In this document: positions 33,528-45,739 of the stretch, piece by piece
Position numbering within the stretch: position 1 is the first letter of the stretch
How the letters are laid out: each line of letters begins with the position of its first letter
DNA from: Amphibalanus amphitrite
Lineage: Eukaryota > Arthropoda > Thecostraca > Balanomorpha > Balanidae
Assembly: GCF_019059575.1 (NCBI RefSeq)
Contig: NW_024882302.1
Span: forward strand, 1 to 64,000
Reading direction: 5' to 3'
DNA: 64,000 nt
The notes under the pieces: model-generated
Told to the model about the DNA's origin: nothing
The model's input: only the letters and a program-made list of their open reading frames with translations
The model's database searches: none
Program-made: the position numbers and the translations under genes

Positions 33528-34697
33528 TTAACCCGCGCCCAGATGGGGTCTGCCGAGCAACGCGGTCTGATGGGGGGCCATTTTGCCCCCCCCCCCCTCA
33601 GATCTCGAGAACCACGCAACATAGCGACAAGCGGTAAACGGTGTTGGATAGCCCCAACGGGAAACTACCTTGTGACCCAATTTCATTGACCTCGGTCAAA
33701 CCGATGACGTCACAGGTCAGGTCAAAGGTCGAATTTTCACCGTTTATAGGCATTTCAAGAAATGCGTTGTAAAATCGTGTAAAATGCATTTCATTGAAAA
33801 TCATCGATGGGGAAATGTTCTTCAAACACATATTTTGCTATTTGAGGTCACTGATACCAGGTCAGGTCACAGAGGTCAGGTCACTGGGGGGTCACAATAT
33901 GAAAGTGTTGTGTGATACATGTTTTATGGTCCATTTTACATGACAAATGCGATTATGTGGGTCAGACAGACTTTAGGGCCAGATTAGGTCACGTTTTGGT
34001 CAAGGTCAGGTCAAGGTCAGGTCAAGGTCAGGTCAAATTAGGTCAAATTTCAAAGTTGATATGTTTGCATGAAATGGGTATCGATTCGATGCAGCTCGTC
34101 ACGGGGAGTTCAATGGTGGTCTCCGTTTTGCGCTACGAGGTCTAAAATTGCAAAAAATTGAGTTCAAAAATTTGACGTCATCAATTTTTAAGTTTTTTTC
34201 GCTATAACTTGGCCAAAAAAAGAGGCATCGATCTAAAATTTGGTATGTATATCGAAGAGCGCAGGGACTATCACATATATTCCATTTTTTTCGAAATTCA
34301 AAATTTTTTGGAATTTTTTAGTTTTTCAAAAAAAATCAATTTTTTATTTTTGGGGGTCAAAATCCCAAAATTTTGAAAATCCGAGATAGCAGTTTTGTAG
34401 CGGCGTCTTTTCTCTACACAACCACATAAAGAACTTTACAATTGCTTGTTAACTGTAGAATTGGTGAGAGTTTCAAGATGTCATGTTTTTTGCTTATTTT
34501 TACTTGAACATGACCTCAGTTTGACCTCAATAACTCCTGACCTGAGGTGACCTGTGACTTGAAATTTTGTGTGAAGGTGTCCAATTGATGCCCGGTAAGG
34601 TACTCAAAATTAGGCGGCGCTGCGCGCCGCCGTTTTCTCGCTATTTAAGAAAAACCACAGGGGGGGGGGGGCAAAATGCCCCCCCATCAGGGCGCGG
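33528..34697. mobile_element. TTAA-ended element, AGGTCA tandem runs
   Basis: Left TTAA 33528-33531 with CCCGCGCCCAGATGG. The right end is CATCAGGGCGCGG, missing its last bases. The strongest half-site cluster of the window is at 33840-34060, with tandem AGGTCAAGGTC. A GGCGGCGCTGCGCGCCGCCG palindrome lies near 34612. Confidence 0.8.
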
Positions 34698-34716
34698 TAG
34701 AGCACAATTCCGGTAT

Positions 34717-35547
34717 TTAACCCGCGCCCCGTAAGGCTATCGGCGGACCCTACCACCCGTAAGGGGGCCGTTTCGCCACAAACAGCAACATGCTTACTGC
34801 TTAGTTTGACCTGACCTGGAAGGTCAATGATTGTCCTAATGAGGTAAAATTGGGTACCATTGGATTCGCCTCTTCCCAAAGAATCTGTTGGTCTTTGCCG
34901 CGAAGCTCTATCTCCAGCAGGAAAACGAAATGGCACGGGGGGTGGCACCCCCCCCCCCCCCATATGCGTTCTAGGATGGGAAAATGGCATGTGCGGGAGA
35001 GGGACACTCGCCGGCACAGGGACGTTGATGCGACCCCTCCCCCTAAGGTTTTTCACGAATAACTCACGTAAAAAGCGGCCGATCGCGACAAACCTTTCAG
35101 TACCTTCGCATTGATCCATTTTACACCTACCCTAAAAATAATATGACCCTAACCCAAATGACCTTTGTCCTGTGACCTTCCGAGACCATGATGGGCCGGA
35201 ATCGCCATTTTGCGTATGTCGGCTCGCATTAGCCGCGCGGTTGTAAGCTTTTCGTGGTTTCAAATGTTCTTCCAATGTTCAAATGTTGCTTCCATGCATT
35301 AGGGTGGATGTCAAGGTCACCTGAAGGTCAGTTCAGGTCATTGACCTTTGGTAAGCTCGTTCACTTTTTCGAGTTTTACAAGTTTCTAGGCTAGTTTTTT
35401 TAGCTGAATTTGAATTTAGCAACCATTTGAACATTTACGAAGTAGTTTTGGTGCCTTCATAACATGTTACGAAGCTGTCAGAGGCGGTTGACACCTACAA
35501 CGAATACCCTTACTGGTTGACCTGACCTGACCTGACCCGACCTGGTC
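34717..35547. mobile_element. TTAA-family element, left end and body
   Basis: Begins TTAA + CCCGCGCCCC at 34717. A second CTCGCCGGCACAGGG-type terminus occurs near 35007. The body is closely related to 41440-42000. It is cut at 35548 by the next element; the right end is not identified. Confidence 0.65.
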
Positions 35548-36457
35548 TTAACCCTCGCCCGCACATGCCATTTTCCCATCCTAGAACGCACATGGGGGGG
35601 GGGGTTGCCACCCCCCCCCGCGCCATTTCGTTCCTGTTGGAGATAGAGCTTAGCAGTAAAGACCAAAAAGATTTTTTGGGAAGAGACGAATCCAATGATA
35701 CCCAGTTTTACCTTCTCAGGTCAGTCATTGACCTTCCAGGTCAGGTCAAACTAAAAAATATTGCTGTTTTGGGTCACCGTTGGATATCAAGTGCGCTGCT
35801 TATCAAATACCGATGACGATGCTGTTTTCTGGTGCCAAGCCAGCTAGAACCTCTTTGTCACACTACCCGACCAGAATTTTGCTGCTGAGGTCATTTCAGG
35901 TCAAGTTAGGTCAAGGTCAATTATATATGTTTGTATGTCTGTGTGTGTCTGTGTGTATACTGATGTGTGCACCGATTGTTTTTGGGTCCATATTACATGA
36001 AATCATGATCTGAGAAGCTTTTACCAAAAATGCAGTCAAAAAACTTCACAAAAAGTAAATTCCGCTTGCCTAAAACGCAATTATCTTAGATGACCTAGGT
36101 TGACCTTGACCCTGACCTTGACCCCTGTACATCGTCGAACAACATGTTCCATGATAGGTGGGAGGTAAGACTGGCAAAAAAGGCCGAAATCAGGGTGTCA
36201 AAAGCTCACAAGGCCCATGGCAAGCGCAAGATGTTGAGAATTGTCCATTTGGGTCATGACATGACCTGAAAAACAAGGTCATATCTCCGAAACCAAAAAT
36301 CACAGAAACTTGAAATTTTCAGTGGACATCAAGAAAGGATAGAGGAGCAGCTATACGAAAAATCAGCCTTCTAGCTCTAAAAATGTTGAGTGCAGAGCAG
36401 AAAGACTACCTGGGGGGGTGGCAACCACCACCCCCCCCATGTGCGGGCGAGGGTTAA
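35548..36457. mobile_element. TTAA-ended element, 910 bp
   Basis: TTAA on both sides and a 16-bp perfect inverted end CCCTCGCCCGCACATG. G/C hairpins are inside both ends. It sits at the sequence GACCTGGTC+TTAA, which is unoccupied at about 41992-42000. Confidence 0.9.
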
Positions 36458-36865
36458 TGCTAAAACAACGGCGCATCTGGCGCACCACCGATTAGGTGCA
36501 TGTTATTTCTATATGTGAAAGAGGTTGTTTGTTTCATTCTGCCATTCGCTGTTTTTAGCTTTACATTATGCTAAGCATTCACGGATGAAAGGTTCAGTCT
36601 AAAAAATTAATGCGTCTGCCGTGCACTGTTTCCATTTAACATTGAGCGCATGGTAAACATTTTGTGTACCTACTTCGAATTTTCAAATGAAAAACATGAT
36701 GAATCGGAAGATGCTGAAGGGCAAAAGCTCTTCTCAACACGTATTTGGCCTAATTTACCATTAAAATTATTGTCAACCGCAGAAGGTGGCATGTGACGTA
36801 ACAGCATCAAGAGCGTCTTTTTCAAGAACATTAAAAAACATTTTTCATCTGTCTATCCCCATTTC
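36458..36865. other. unassigned DNA
   Basis: AT-rich, no recognised gene; directly left of the P-type element's target duplication. Confidence 0.4.
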
Positions 36866-37303
36866 TCTCAGCCACAGACTTCTCTATACATGGACTGTGC
36901 ACTGATCTGGCCGAAGTAGCATAAGGGGCCCAAAAGTGAACCTAGTTTTAACTTATTAAGAACCCTGCAAACCTGACAAAATTTAACATGGATATTGTTT
37001 GAAGTTTTATCTGTCTAGTAAGTAAAAAAAAAATGTTTTGATTTTGATATAAACAAAAAAAATCGTTAAAAACAATAACAGTTTTCATGAAAATAGTAGT
37101 GGTAAATGATATCTGAGAATATCGGAGGTATCTCCCGCAAATAAGCACAAATGAGTTGCACACAAATTCCTTATTTTGAAATCCTGCCACAATCAAGCCA
37201 AGGCCCTAAAATTAAGCAAGGCTTCGCCACATTTAGGATATTTAGCCTATGATTTTAGTTGTCTATTTTCCATCTTTTCTATTTTCCTTTGAAAGGGTTT
37301 TTG

Positions 37304-40300
37304 ATGACACGGAAGTGTACGGTACGTAATTGTTATTCTGGATATAGAATCACACGGCATCGGAGAGGAAGTGACAAGAGAAAGGGAAAGGTATCGGTAT
37401 TTAGCTTTCCACGCGAATGTGCATTGCGAAAGAAGTGGCTGGAAGCAATCAGACGAGGTGTAAAAGAATCATACCCTAAAAGTGGTGGGGTTTGTGAGCT
37501 CCACTTTTCCAGTGATGACTTTTGTGTCACTGCCACGACAAGAAGAACCGACCGTCAGCGACGGCGCCTCAAGCCAACCGCAGTTCCAACAGTGCTCCCA
37601 CCCCGGGACAAGTAAGTTGATATGTTTATACCTCATCAAAGCAATATGGGCATTAGTAAGGTATTAAGGACATCTTAGGTGTTGAGGATGGTCTTTACAT
37701 TTTGACACCTGTGAAAATTTGGGAACTCTACCTCAAATGACCTTTGATCTGTTACGTCATTAATGTGATCATGTCAGACGTTAACCCGCGCCGGGCCGGT
37801 GCCCCATCAGCGGGCCGGGGGGGGGGGGGCGTCGTAGAGACAAGCGGTAGGCGGCGTTCGAAAGAACGGTAAAAAAACAGTAAGAAAGTACTTCGGTCAT
37901 TTTTCGGTCAGGTCAAAAACTGGGTTACCAACCAGAGGTAACCGAAGAAAAATGTTCGTTTTTACTTCTGATGGTTTTCTTGAATAACTTTTGATCCAGA
38001 CAACTGACGGCCCGGAGTTGGAGTCGGTTTCAGCACATTTTAATCTTTTCCTTTTCTGACCCGACCCGACCTTACAAGCTGACCTTACATGACCTCCGTA
38101 GGCCGAACTGTTAACCTGCATGCATACATAGCGGTTAAAAAGGGTCGCACATGCTGCTGAATTGTTCTTTTTGTGTATATAACTGTATATAACTTCTTTT
38201 TGTGTATATAAGTTCCGAGCTACATTTATCAATTTATAGCATTTATCCGGCAATGTCCAAATTACCCATGTATGCTAATTTGTTTCCCATATATTTTGCA
38301 ACCGTTGCTAAACGCAGTTGTTAAGTGAAATATTTCTCTCCTTTTGCAGGAATGAGAGCGGACAGGAGACTCCACGACCCACTATACGCGCGACTCCAAC
38401 AGCACGAATGCTGCTGCAAAGAGAACTGTGGGAGGAACAAGCCGCATCCATGCTTCGTTCCGAGAACGTGGCATCTCTTACCGACATGGTGAGAAAGCTC
38501 TCTACGGTGGACCTGCCGACTGGGTACCGGCTCGTACAGATGCATGTTCCTGAACTTCAGGAGGACATTGTGACGATCAGAATGGAGGCATTTGACACAG
38601 ATCAAGGTATTCCAGTCATCGTACGAAACCTGACGATCTACAGTGATCTTCGTTTCCGTTTGTACGCAGCCGGGAACGAGTTGCCTACTCTCAGGGCAGC
38701 TGATCTGACAAGCGTTCCCGGGAGCTTCGAAACGACGACTGAGGTCCTGAACGTGCTGGCGTTCCTCAAGGCACAGTCTTTGAAAGATGGCAACGTGATG
38801 ACTGCACTGCATTTTCTGCAGAAAATCAGCACGGACGATGCAGCTGGATCATGCGGTACTTTTGGGGAGTTCGCCGCTGAACAGCTGCAACTCCGACTCA
38901 GTCCAGCAAAAAGGAGGAGGTACAGCACGACACTCATGTCCACTGCAGTGGTGTGGAGCCGAACGAGTCCCCGACTGTATGAAGACATGCGCAGCTCGGG
39001 TCTTCTGGTCCTGCCACACAGAGTCACTCTCCGGAGACTTACGTCAGCACTAAGCGTGCAAGAGGGACAGGAGATCGGGACCATCAAGTATTTGGAGATG
39101 CGGGTCGCCAAGTTGTCTCCAAGAGAACGGCTGGTAAATCTGGCCATGGACGAGGTTTACTGTGCCACAGCACTCGATCTGGCGGGAGGAAGACTGCATT
39201 GGGAGAGCAGCGGAGAAGCAACAGCTGTCGCCAGTACCTTGTTCTGCACCCACATTTCGTCGGTTGCCGGGAACTACGAGGACTTGGTAACCATGTCGCC
39301 AGTCACCCACGTCACAACCCAAGAAATGAAGAGAATCTTCTTCCAAGTCCTGCGATGTCTCACCCATCTTGGGTACCGTGTAGTGTCCGTTACAACTGAC
39401 GAACACAGAACAAACCAAGCCTTCCATCGAGCGCTTGGAGAAGATGGTAGGCATCAGGAGTATATCCTGAATCCCTGGAGTCCACACAGTGATGACAGGA
39501 TATACACCATGTACGACTCAGTCCACTTGTTCAAAAACATGTACTTCAACCTCCTGAACAAAAAACAACTGCACTGTCCGCCACTCGATGCAGGTGGGCC
39601 TCCTCTGGATGTTCACCTCAGCCACCTGGAAAAGGTACACTCCATCGAGTACAGCTCTGATGCCAAGATGGCATACCGACTCACGGATAAGGTGCTCCAT
39701 CCAACAAGCATAGAGCGCGTGAACGTGCAGCTCGCCGTAGCAGCCACTCACGAGACAACCATCGCTGCGCTCCGCTACTATGGGCAACATGCAGAGTACG
39801 GCTCCTTAAACGGTACAGCAGAGTTCCTGCACCAAGTTCGGAGGTGGTTCGACATCGTCAACGTGAAGTCCCCTGGGAAGCATGTTCGTCGCAACGACTC
39901 GACTCTGCAGCCTATTTCCACTGGAGATGAAGAAGGGCTGGCATACATCGAGAAGTTCGGAAAGATGATGCTGCGCTGGGAAGCCCAGGGAAACAAGAAG
40001 ACGCAAATGTCGCTCGACACGATACGTGGAGTGGCAGCAACCTGTCGAGGGCTGGTCGGGCTGGCCAAGTATCTGCTCAGACAGTGTGATCTCGAGTATG
40101 TCCTGCTTGGCAAGATTCAATCCGACCGGCTAGAAGGTCACTTCGGCCATCTCCGGAAACTGGCCGGAGGCAACTTCTGGGCGAGCTCTCGTCAATTTTT
40201 TGAAGGACAGGCTATCGTCCGCGTAAAAAGCCTAATTTGGCTCTCAGGCTATGGTCTGAGCACAGTGACGGCTGGCATGCACCCTGTCTCTCAGCAGCGC

Positions 40301-40981
40301 CTGGAAAACGACCAGCGAGCCGTCACTGAGATCACCGAGTATGCCGCTGCTGCCTCTTCTGATGACCCAGCCCAAGACGTCCCAGAAGGGACACAGCAGG
40401 CTCTGCACCACATAGCAGGCTATTTAGCCCACTCAGTCAAGAAGATTCACAAATGTGATGAGTGTCGCGCGCTACTCTCTGACGGGCTAAGGGCGCAACT
40501 GGTAACCGTGGTGGCAGAGAATGCTGAAGAAAAGCTGGTGGCTGCTAGCTTCACCGACCTCCTCAACCGTGGAAAGCTCCTGCAACCGAGTGAACTGTGC
40601 CTGCGAGTCGTCATGGAGGTCTGCCAGCTCTACAGACTTCTGGTGAATTCACAGTCAGAGACTCGCACCATCCTCTTTGGCAGTTCAAGTCCCAAGAATG
40701 TGTTCAGATCTGTGGTTCAGAACATGCTCGGCGATGACGAAGAACTGAAGGAAGTGGCTTGTGGAAGGGGGCACAAGTTTACCAGCAATATCCTCGCCAC
40801 CATGGCCGGAGCGCTGTTTAACGTGTTCGTGTCTAACCACGTGAAGGATGTGAACAGCCAAGTGCATAGCAAGAAACGAAAGGGGCCGCCGACGCGCACC
40901 AGTGCACACTGGTCGGAAACGCTCCAGCGCGAGGCCAGCGGCCTTTCCGCAAAAGTTTTTTGCTTGTTATTCCACAACTAG
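37304..40981 (+). CDS. P-element-type transposase with THAP domain (THAP9-like), two exons
   Basis: Exon 1 (37304-37611) encodes a C2CH THAP DNA-binding domain: CTVRNC, a KKWLEAIRR helix, CELHF and an AVPTV-type end. Exon 2 (38350-40981) encodes the RNase H-like transposase. The splice CAA|GTAAGT ... TTTTGCAG|G keeps frame through a Lys codon and gives about 979 residues. Acidic motif candidates are intact: Asp in AMDEVYCA (~370), Asp in VTTDEHRTNQ (~453), a D-x-x-H-x-x-K-N motif (~492) and Glu in SDRLEGHFG (~698). I chose Met 37304 because it opens the THAP fold; the upstream Met would add 15 hydrophobic residues. The last ~25 residues share DNA with repeat R, so the native C-terminus may have been replaced. 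No stop interrupts the frame, so activity is plausible. Confidence 0.9.
37612..38349 (+). other. transposase intron holding a TTAA-family end
   Basis: Intron between the THAP and catalytic exons, bounded by GTAAGT and TTTTGCAG. At 37781 it carries TTAA + CCCGCGCCGGGCC and a G run with AGGTCA motifs. A clear right end is not seen (TTAA at about 38110 is a candidate). Confidence 0.75.
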
Positions 40982-41420
40982 TGAAGCAAACTTCATAAAA
41001 CTTTGCATACCTTCTCTGTCATATGTAAGCTATCATTTGGATGTCAAGCACTAAATATATGACGTGAATCTGTTAAGTTATGACGTCATAATTAAGTATA
41101 ATACAGGATCTAGCACCACTTTAAGTCAACAAGGGAAATTGGGAGCTGCTATTCGGGCACCGGGAATGGTTTCATGCACTCCTTGCAAGGTCCAGTGCTT
41201 GACTTAAGCATTGTTGACTTTGCGTGACGTCATTTATGACGTCACTAAGGCCATGTAAGTTTTTCGTCAATAACTCCTGATCAGATGGAGCTAGAGAGTC
41301 GGGAAAGCCACCATTGGACTCAGGAAGACCTGCCGAATCGAATGATATGCGATATGACTTCCTTCAACCATTTTCGTGACCTGAGGGGCTCTGACCTGAC
41401 CTTGACCCGAGGTTAACACC

Positions 41421-42327
41421 TTAACCCTCGCCGGCACAGGGGGGGGGGGGTTGATGCAACCCCCCCTAAGGTTTTTCGCGAATAACTCGCGTAAAAAGCG
41501 GTCGATCGCGACGAAACTTTCAGTACCCTCGCATTGATCAATTTTACACCTACCCTGAAAATTTCATGACCCTGACCCCAATGACCTTTGACCTGTGACC
41601 TCTTTTCCGTGACCATGTTTGGCCGAAATCGCGATTCGGCGTATGTCGGCTCGCATTAGCTGCGCGTTTGCAAGCTTTTCGTGGTTTCAGAAGCTCAAAC
41701 ATGTGATTTGATGTTGCTCCCATACATTAGGATGGGTGTCAAGGTCACCTGAAGGTCAGGTCAGGTCATTGACCTTTGGTGACCTCGGGTGACCTCGGTT
41801 CACTTTTTCGAGTTTTACATGTTTCTAGGCTAGTTTTTGGAGCTGAATTTTAATTTAGCAACCATTTGAACATTTACGAAGTAGTTTTGGCGCCTTCGTA
41901 ACATGTTACGAAGCTGTCAGAGGCGGTTGACACGTATTACGAATACCCGTCACAACCCCTACCGGTTGACCTGACCTGACCTGACCCGACCTGGTCTAAA
42001 TGCTTAAAGACATCATCTCTGATCAAAACTAATACAATATTCGTGATCAGCACCCCGGAAAACCACATAGCAGCCACAATTTACGACTTTCTAACAGGTT
42101 CCGATTTTCCCGGTTTTCGGGTCATTGACCTGACCTGGAAGGTCACCTGATGACCTAGGACCTTAAAATTGGGTATCATCGGCTTCCTCTCGTAACGGGC
42201 AACACGCTCGTTTTTTCCGCGAGGCTCTAGCTCAATCAGGGGCCAAACGCGAGAGGGGGGAGTCGTACCCCCCCCCCCCCCTTGTGCCGTCGAAGGACGC
42301 AAAATGGCCTGTGCCGGCGAGGGTTAA
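41421..42327. mobile_element. TTAA-ended element, 907 bp
   Basis: TTAA at 41421-41424 and 42324-42327; perfect 16-bp ends CCCTCGCCGGCACAGG. Long G/C runs near both ends and many TGACCT motifs inside. Sister of 35548-36457, 61005-61884 and 62803-63669. Confidence 0.92.
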
Positions 42328-42342
42328 GTTGACTTCACCCGA

Positions 42343-42736
42343 CAGTGTGGCCAAATTGGTGATGTTGCGGGGAAAGTCGCCCCCAATGAAAAGTATAATG
42401 ACATCCTCAGAAATTTTAAAATTACATCATCACAACGTTTTTGTTGTGAAAGCATACCTAGTGAAGGAATAAAGACTAAAAATGTTCCAATGTACGATTC
42501 ACACCGTCATACTCGTACTGTCACGCTTGCAATGTTTTTTCATCTTTGATGACAATATTTGATTTTTTTTTTACTTTCCACCAGAGCTTGACGTCAGGTA
42601 TAGTTTTTCCACATAACTTGTAAAAACTGCACCTAAAATGACACTGAAGACGAGTTTTTTTTTTGAAAATAGTGACATCCTCATACAACTTTTTTATACA
42701 TCCTCCCCCTAACGCTAAACCAATTTGGCCACACTG
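42343..42736. mobile_element. hAT MITE, 394 bp, exact 8-bp target duplication
   Basis: Inverted ends CAGTGTGGCCAAATTGG; duplicated TCACCCGA at 42335-42342 and 42737-42744. AT-rich, no coding. Confidence 0.92.
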
Positions 42737-43972
42737 TCACCCGAACACCAAGTATAGCATTCAACGCGCCTGAGCTAGACAAACACGATTATGCCAAAAT
42801 CGCGGCAGTGCGACCATTTTTGGCAAAGTAATTAGGGGAAGTTGGGGGAACGCCGAAGACTTTTTTTCTGACGCCCGTAGCACGCAAGGTAGACAACATA
42901 AGCTATTCTTGTTGGCGTCATTCGAGAGGCCAGTCTTTTGCCTTTCAAACATACCAGGCGCATTTGATGAATTCGCATACCGTTAAGCGCACAAACTAAA
43001 AATATCAAAGAAGTGACTTTTTCGGCGTTGCCCCGGACTGCGGGGAAAGCCGAAAATGGGAGAAATGATCTACGGGGAATGCCGACATTGATGTTTTGCC
43101 ATTTTATCTCAAACTTTATCCAGAATTGATCAAAGCTGACACGCGTTTTAAGAGCTTGAGGACGCGGTGCACACTGGAAGTTATAATTGTGTGATATAAT
43201 AAAAACATGCCAGGTAAATCATTCCTTATAGGTAACAGGCCGTTGTGTCGGTTGAAAGTGTAATTTGTGTGACTAAAAATACGCGTTGCTATTCTACAGC
43301 AGTAAAGTCCACGTAGCGTGCTTTTAACACGTGCGTAATCGCACGTTTTCGGCATTACCCCAACCTGCCATACTTTCATTTGCAGGCCCATAACTTTTCA
43401 ACGTGCTGTATAAATTTCAAATAGGCAGCACACTTATGCAAAGACATGCTAAAGATTACTTGACCGAATTGGCCAGACAAACGGTAGCATAATGAGTAAG
43501 AAATGCAGCTTCAAAGGCGCATGTAGTACAAGGGAAACGTACCTTGAAAACGCTCTTGGCGCCCTCACAGTCGAAGTATTCCGAATGACGACTCGTAACA
43601 AACATGCGATAATTGTAGTCACTTAAGCTTCAGAGCATCACTGACAGGTGGCATCCATGTCTTACGGTTTTCGAAATATCTCGAATTTCGGCTTTGCCCC
43701 AACTCCGGCATTGCCCCAACTTCCCCTAACCTAAAACCGAGCCCGTGCCTTGTGGCACTTACCTGACCTAAGAGGTCACTGGCTGACCTAAGACCTTAAA
43801 ATCGGGTAGTACCTAATTTTTGCGTCTTATAACGGCACACAAGCTTGTTTTTTTCCGCGAGGCTCTAGCTCAACTAGAGGCGAAACGGCGAGGGAGTTGT
43901 ACCAACCCTCTCCGGTCAATGTAGAAAACCAATCGGTCCGGCCAGGGTTAAATACCGGAATTGTGATCTAAT

Positions 43973-44860
43973 GTAAAGAGACGGCCCAAGGTAACCCGAC
44001 GTCAGTGACAGGTGTCCTATATTTGCAGCGTCTTATATTCACGAAGGCTTCAATTTCCACTTTCTTCAGCCGAGTGATGGTTGTCAATAGCAAGGCTCTC
44101 TAAATGCAAGCCGTAATCGCCACGCAATATGTGGAAGGCTTTTGATGTCAATACATACATAAATGCATACATAAAACGCGCTTTTCACAAAATTCATAAA
44201 CTCAAGCGCATCTGTTTTTAATGACCAGTCAACTACGCATGGATGCGTGCAGGCCACACAGGTCAGCGTAAGCCGGGCGCGGCGGCCGAGCCGAAACTGG
44301 GGCGGGGCGGGCGGTAGTTGGGTAGGAAGAGCGGCTCCTGCAAATTTTGCGCAAATATGCGCAGTTAGCTTTTATGTTGCCCTGGTGTAAATTTAAATCC
44401 TACTTCATCTCACAAAAAATCAGAGTGGAACTAGATGGGACTACCTGTTGTTTCCTTACCTAAACTTTGCAGTTATATTCCAGAATCACTGTAGAAGAGC
44501 CTTCATAAAAAAACTATAGTACATCTTAGTTAGGGAAAAAGTATACCAAAAATTTTGCACTGACCAGTCGGCAACTTCATAACGAACATTTTGATGCATA
44601 ATATGTGGGATTTCAATTTAATGTCTGTCAGCAATAAGACTCTGAATATCCGGCTCAAGAAACCTCTTGCTCCGCGTCAGTTTCCGAGTTCTGGAATACC
44701 CCATCTTCGGGGGCTGATTACAGCTATTTTTAGTCACCCGGATTAGTTTTTTTGGCCTAAGTATAATAATTTGATCAATTTCAAATCGATCTATATAAAA
44801 AATCATCCAAAACTCCGGAATCGCCCATGGCCTCTCATGAGGGCGTTTCCGACCAGTGTG
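43973..44860 (-). repeat. dispersed repeat R, copy 2 (TTAA site unoccupied)
   Basis: Inverted relative to 23041-23738 + 33268-33527. The single TTAA at 44218-44221 corresponds to the point where 9.5 kb is inserted in copy 1. It lies inside the P-type element. Confidence 0.88.
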
Positions 44861-44940
44861 CAGTGGGCGCGGTGTGGACTCGGACAAGATCCGCAAACCA
44901 ACGGGCGCGAGCTGAGTTCATGCCTGTTCAAGAACATGTA

Positions 44941-45052
44941 GCATGCACCCTGTATCTCATCAACGCCTGGAAAACGACCAGCGAGCCGTCACAGAGATCA
45001 CAGAGCATGCTGTTGCTGCCTCTTCTGACGAGCCGACCCAAGACGTCCCAGG
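44941..45052 (+). pseudogene. second, diverged fragment of the P-type transposase
   Basis: Aligns with exon 2 at 40277-40388, sharing the long blocks GCCTGGAAAACGACCAGCGA and CCCAAGACGTCCCAG, with about 85% identity. It lies in the same orientation inside the same inverted repeats, but is flanked by unrelated DNA. Likely the trace of an earlier or recombined copy. Confidence 0.8.
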
Positions 45053-45739
45053 AGAATCGGCCCAAGGGCTGGGATAGTGGACCAAATCGGTGTTTGTGCC
45101 CATGCTGGCCGTTGGGAATCGTTACGAATACATACGTGTGGGAACCAAAACTGTCTTTGTTCAACCTGATCGATGGTGAAAAGTAGTCCACTTGTAGCTG
45201 GGAGTATAACTTTCTGTTTTATGACAGTACCTACCATTGAACACACAACTCAAAATGCACAGAAACACTTGCATGCCTCTGATCTTCGCTTGATATTTAA
45301 GTCCACAGCCTGGAATTTTGACTCAAGATTGGCAATTCTGGCAGGAAAACATAGCGGAAAATGTTTTGTTTTCCATTTAAGCGAAGGTTCCAGAACGTTA
45401 AAATGAATAATTCAAAGAAAAATGGCCATGCTCCCTGGCAAATGCTTCAAACGTATTGCCACAATTTTGGGCCCCTTATGCTACTTCGGCCAGATCAGTG
45501 CACAGTCCATGTATAGAGAAGTCTGTGTCTCAGCATATTGATTTTATGAGGAAATTGTATGCACCATAAATTCTGCGAAAATAGTTTGATTACGGAGCGA
45601 GCGAAGCGAGCGTAGTCTTTCCTTAGATTAACGGAAATTTCTGAGCATGAGCGGCCGGCCGACCGGCCGGCCGTGCGGACGCTTTTGCGAGGCTTATATC
45701 CCGGCAGTTGCTGGGGTATTTCGGCCATTGGCCACCCAC

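Larger units (their letters stand above)
40982..43951 (-). mobile_element. TTAA-family element body with nested insertions
   Basis: The outer end is CCAGGG + TTAA at 43948-43951. The body has TGACGTCA pairs at about 41224-41245 and AGGTCA motifs. It is interrupted by 41421-42327 and 42343-42736. 42760-43800 carries the 8830-8950-like segment plus about 900 bp without recognised features. The left end is missing next to the transposase stop codon. Confidence 0.6.
36873..45527 (+). mobile_element. P-type DNA transposon, 8.66 kb, 63-bp perfect inverted repeats
   Basis: 36873-36935 and 45465-45527 are exact reverse complements over 63 bp, starting CACAGACTTCTCTATACATG. TCTCAGC is directly duplicated at 36866-36872 and 45528-45534. 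A 7-8-bp duplication suits the P superfamily. The element encodes a THAP transposase (37304-40981) and has been enlarged by TTAA elements, a hAT MITE and an inverted repeat R. Confidence 0.88.
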
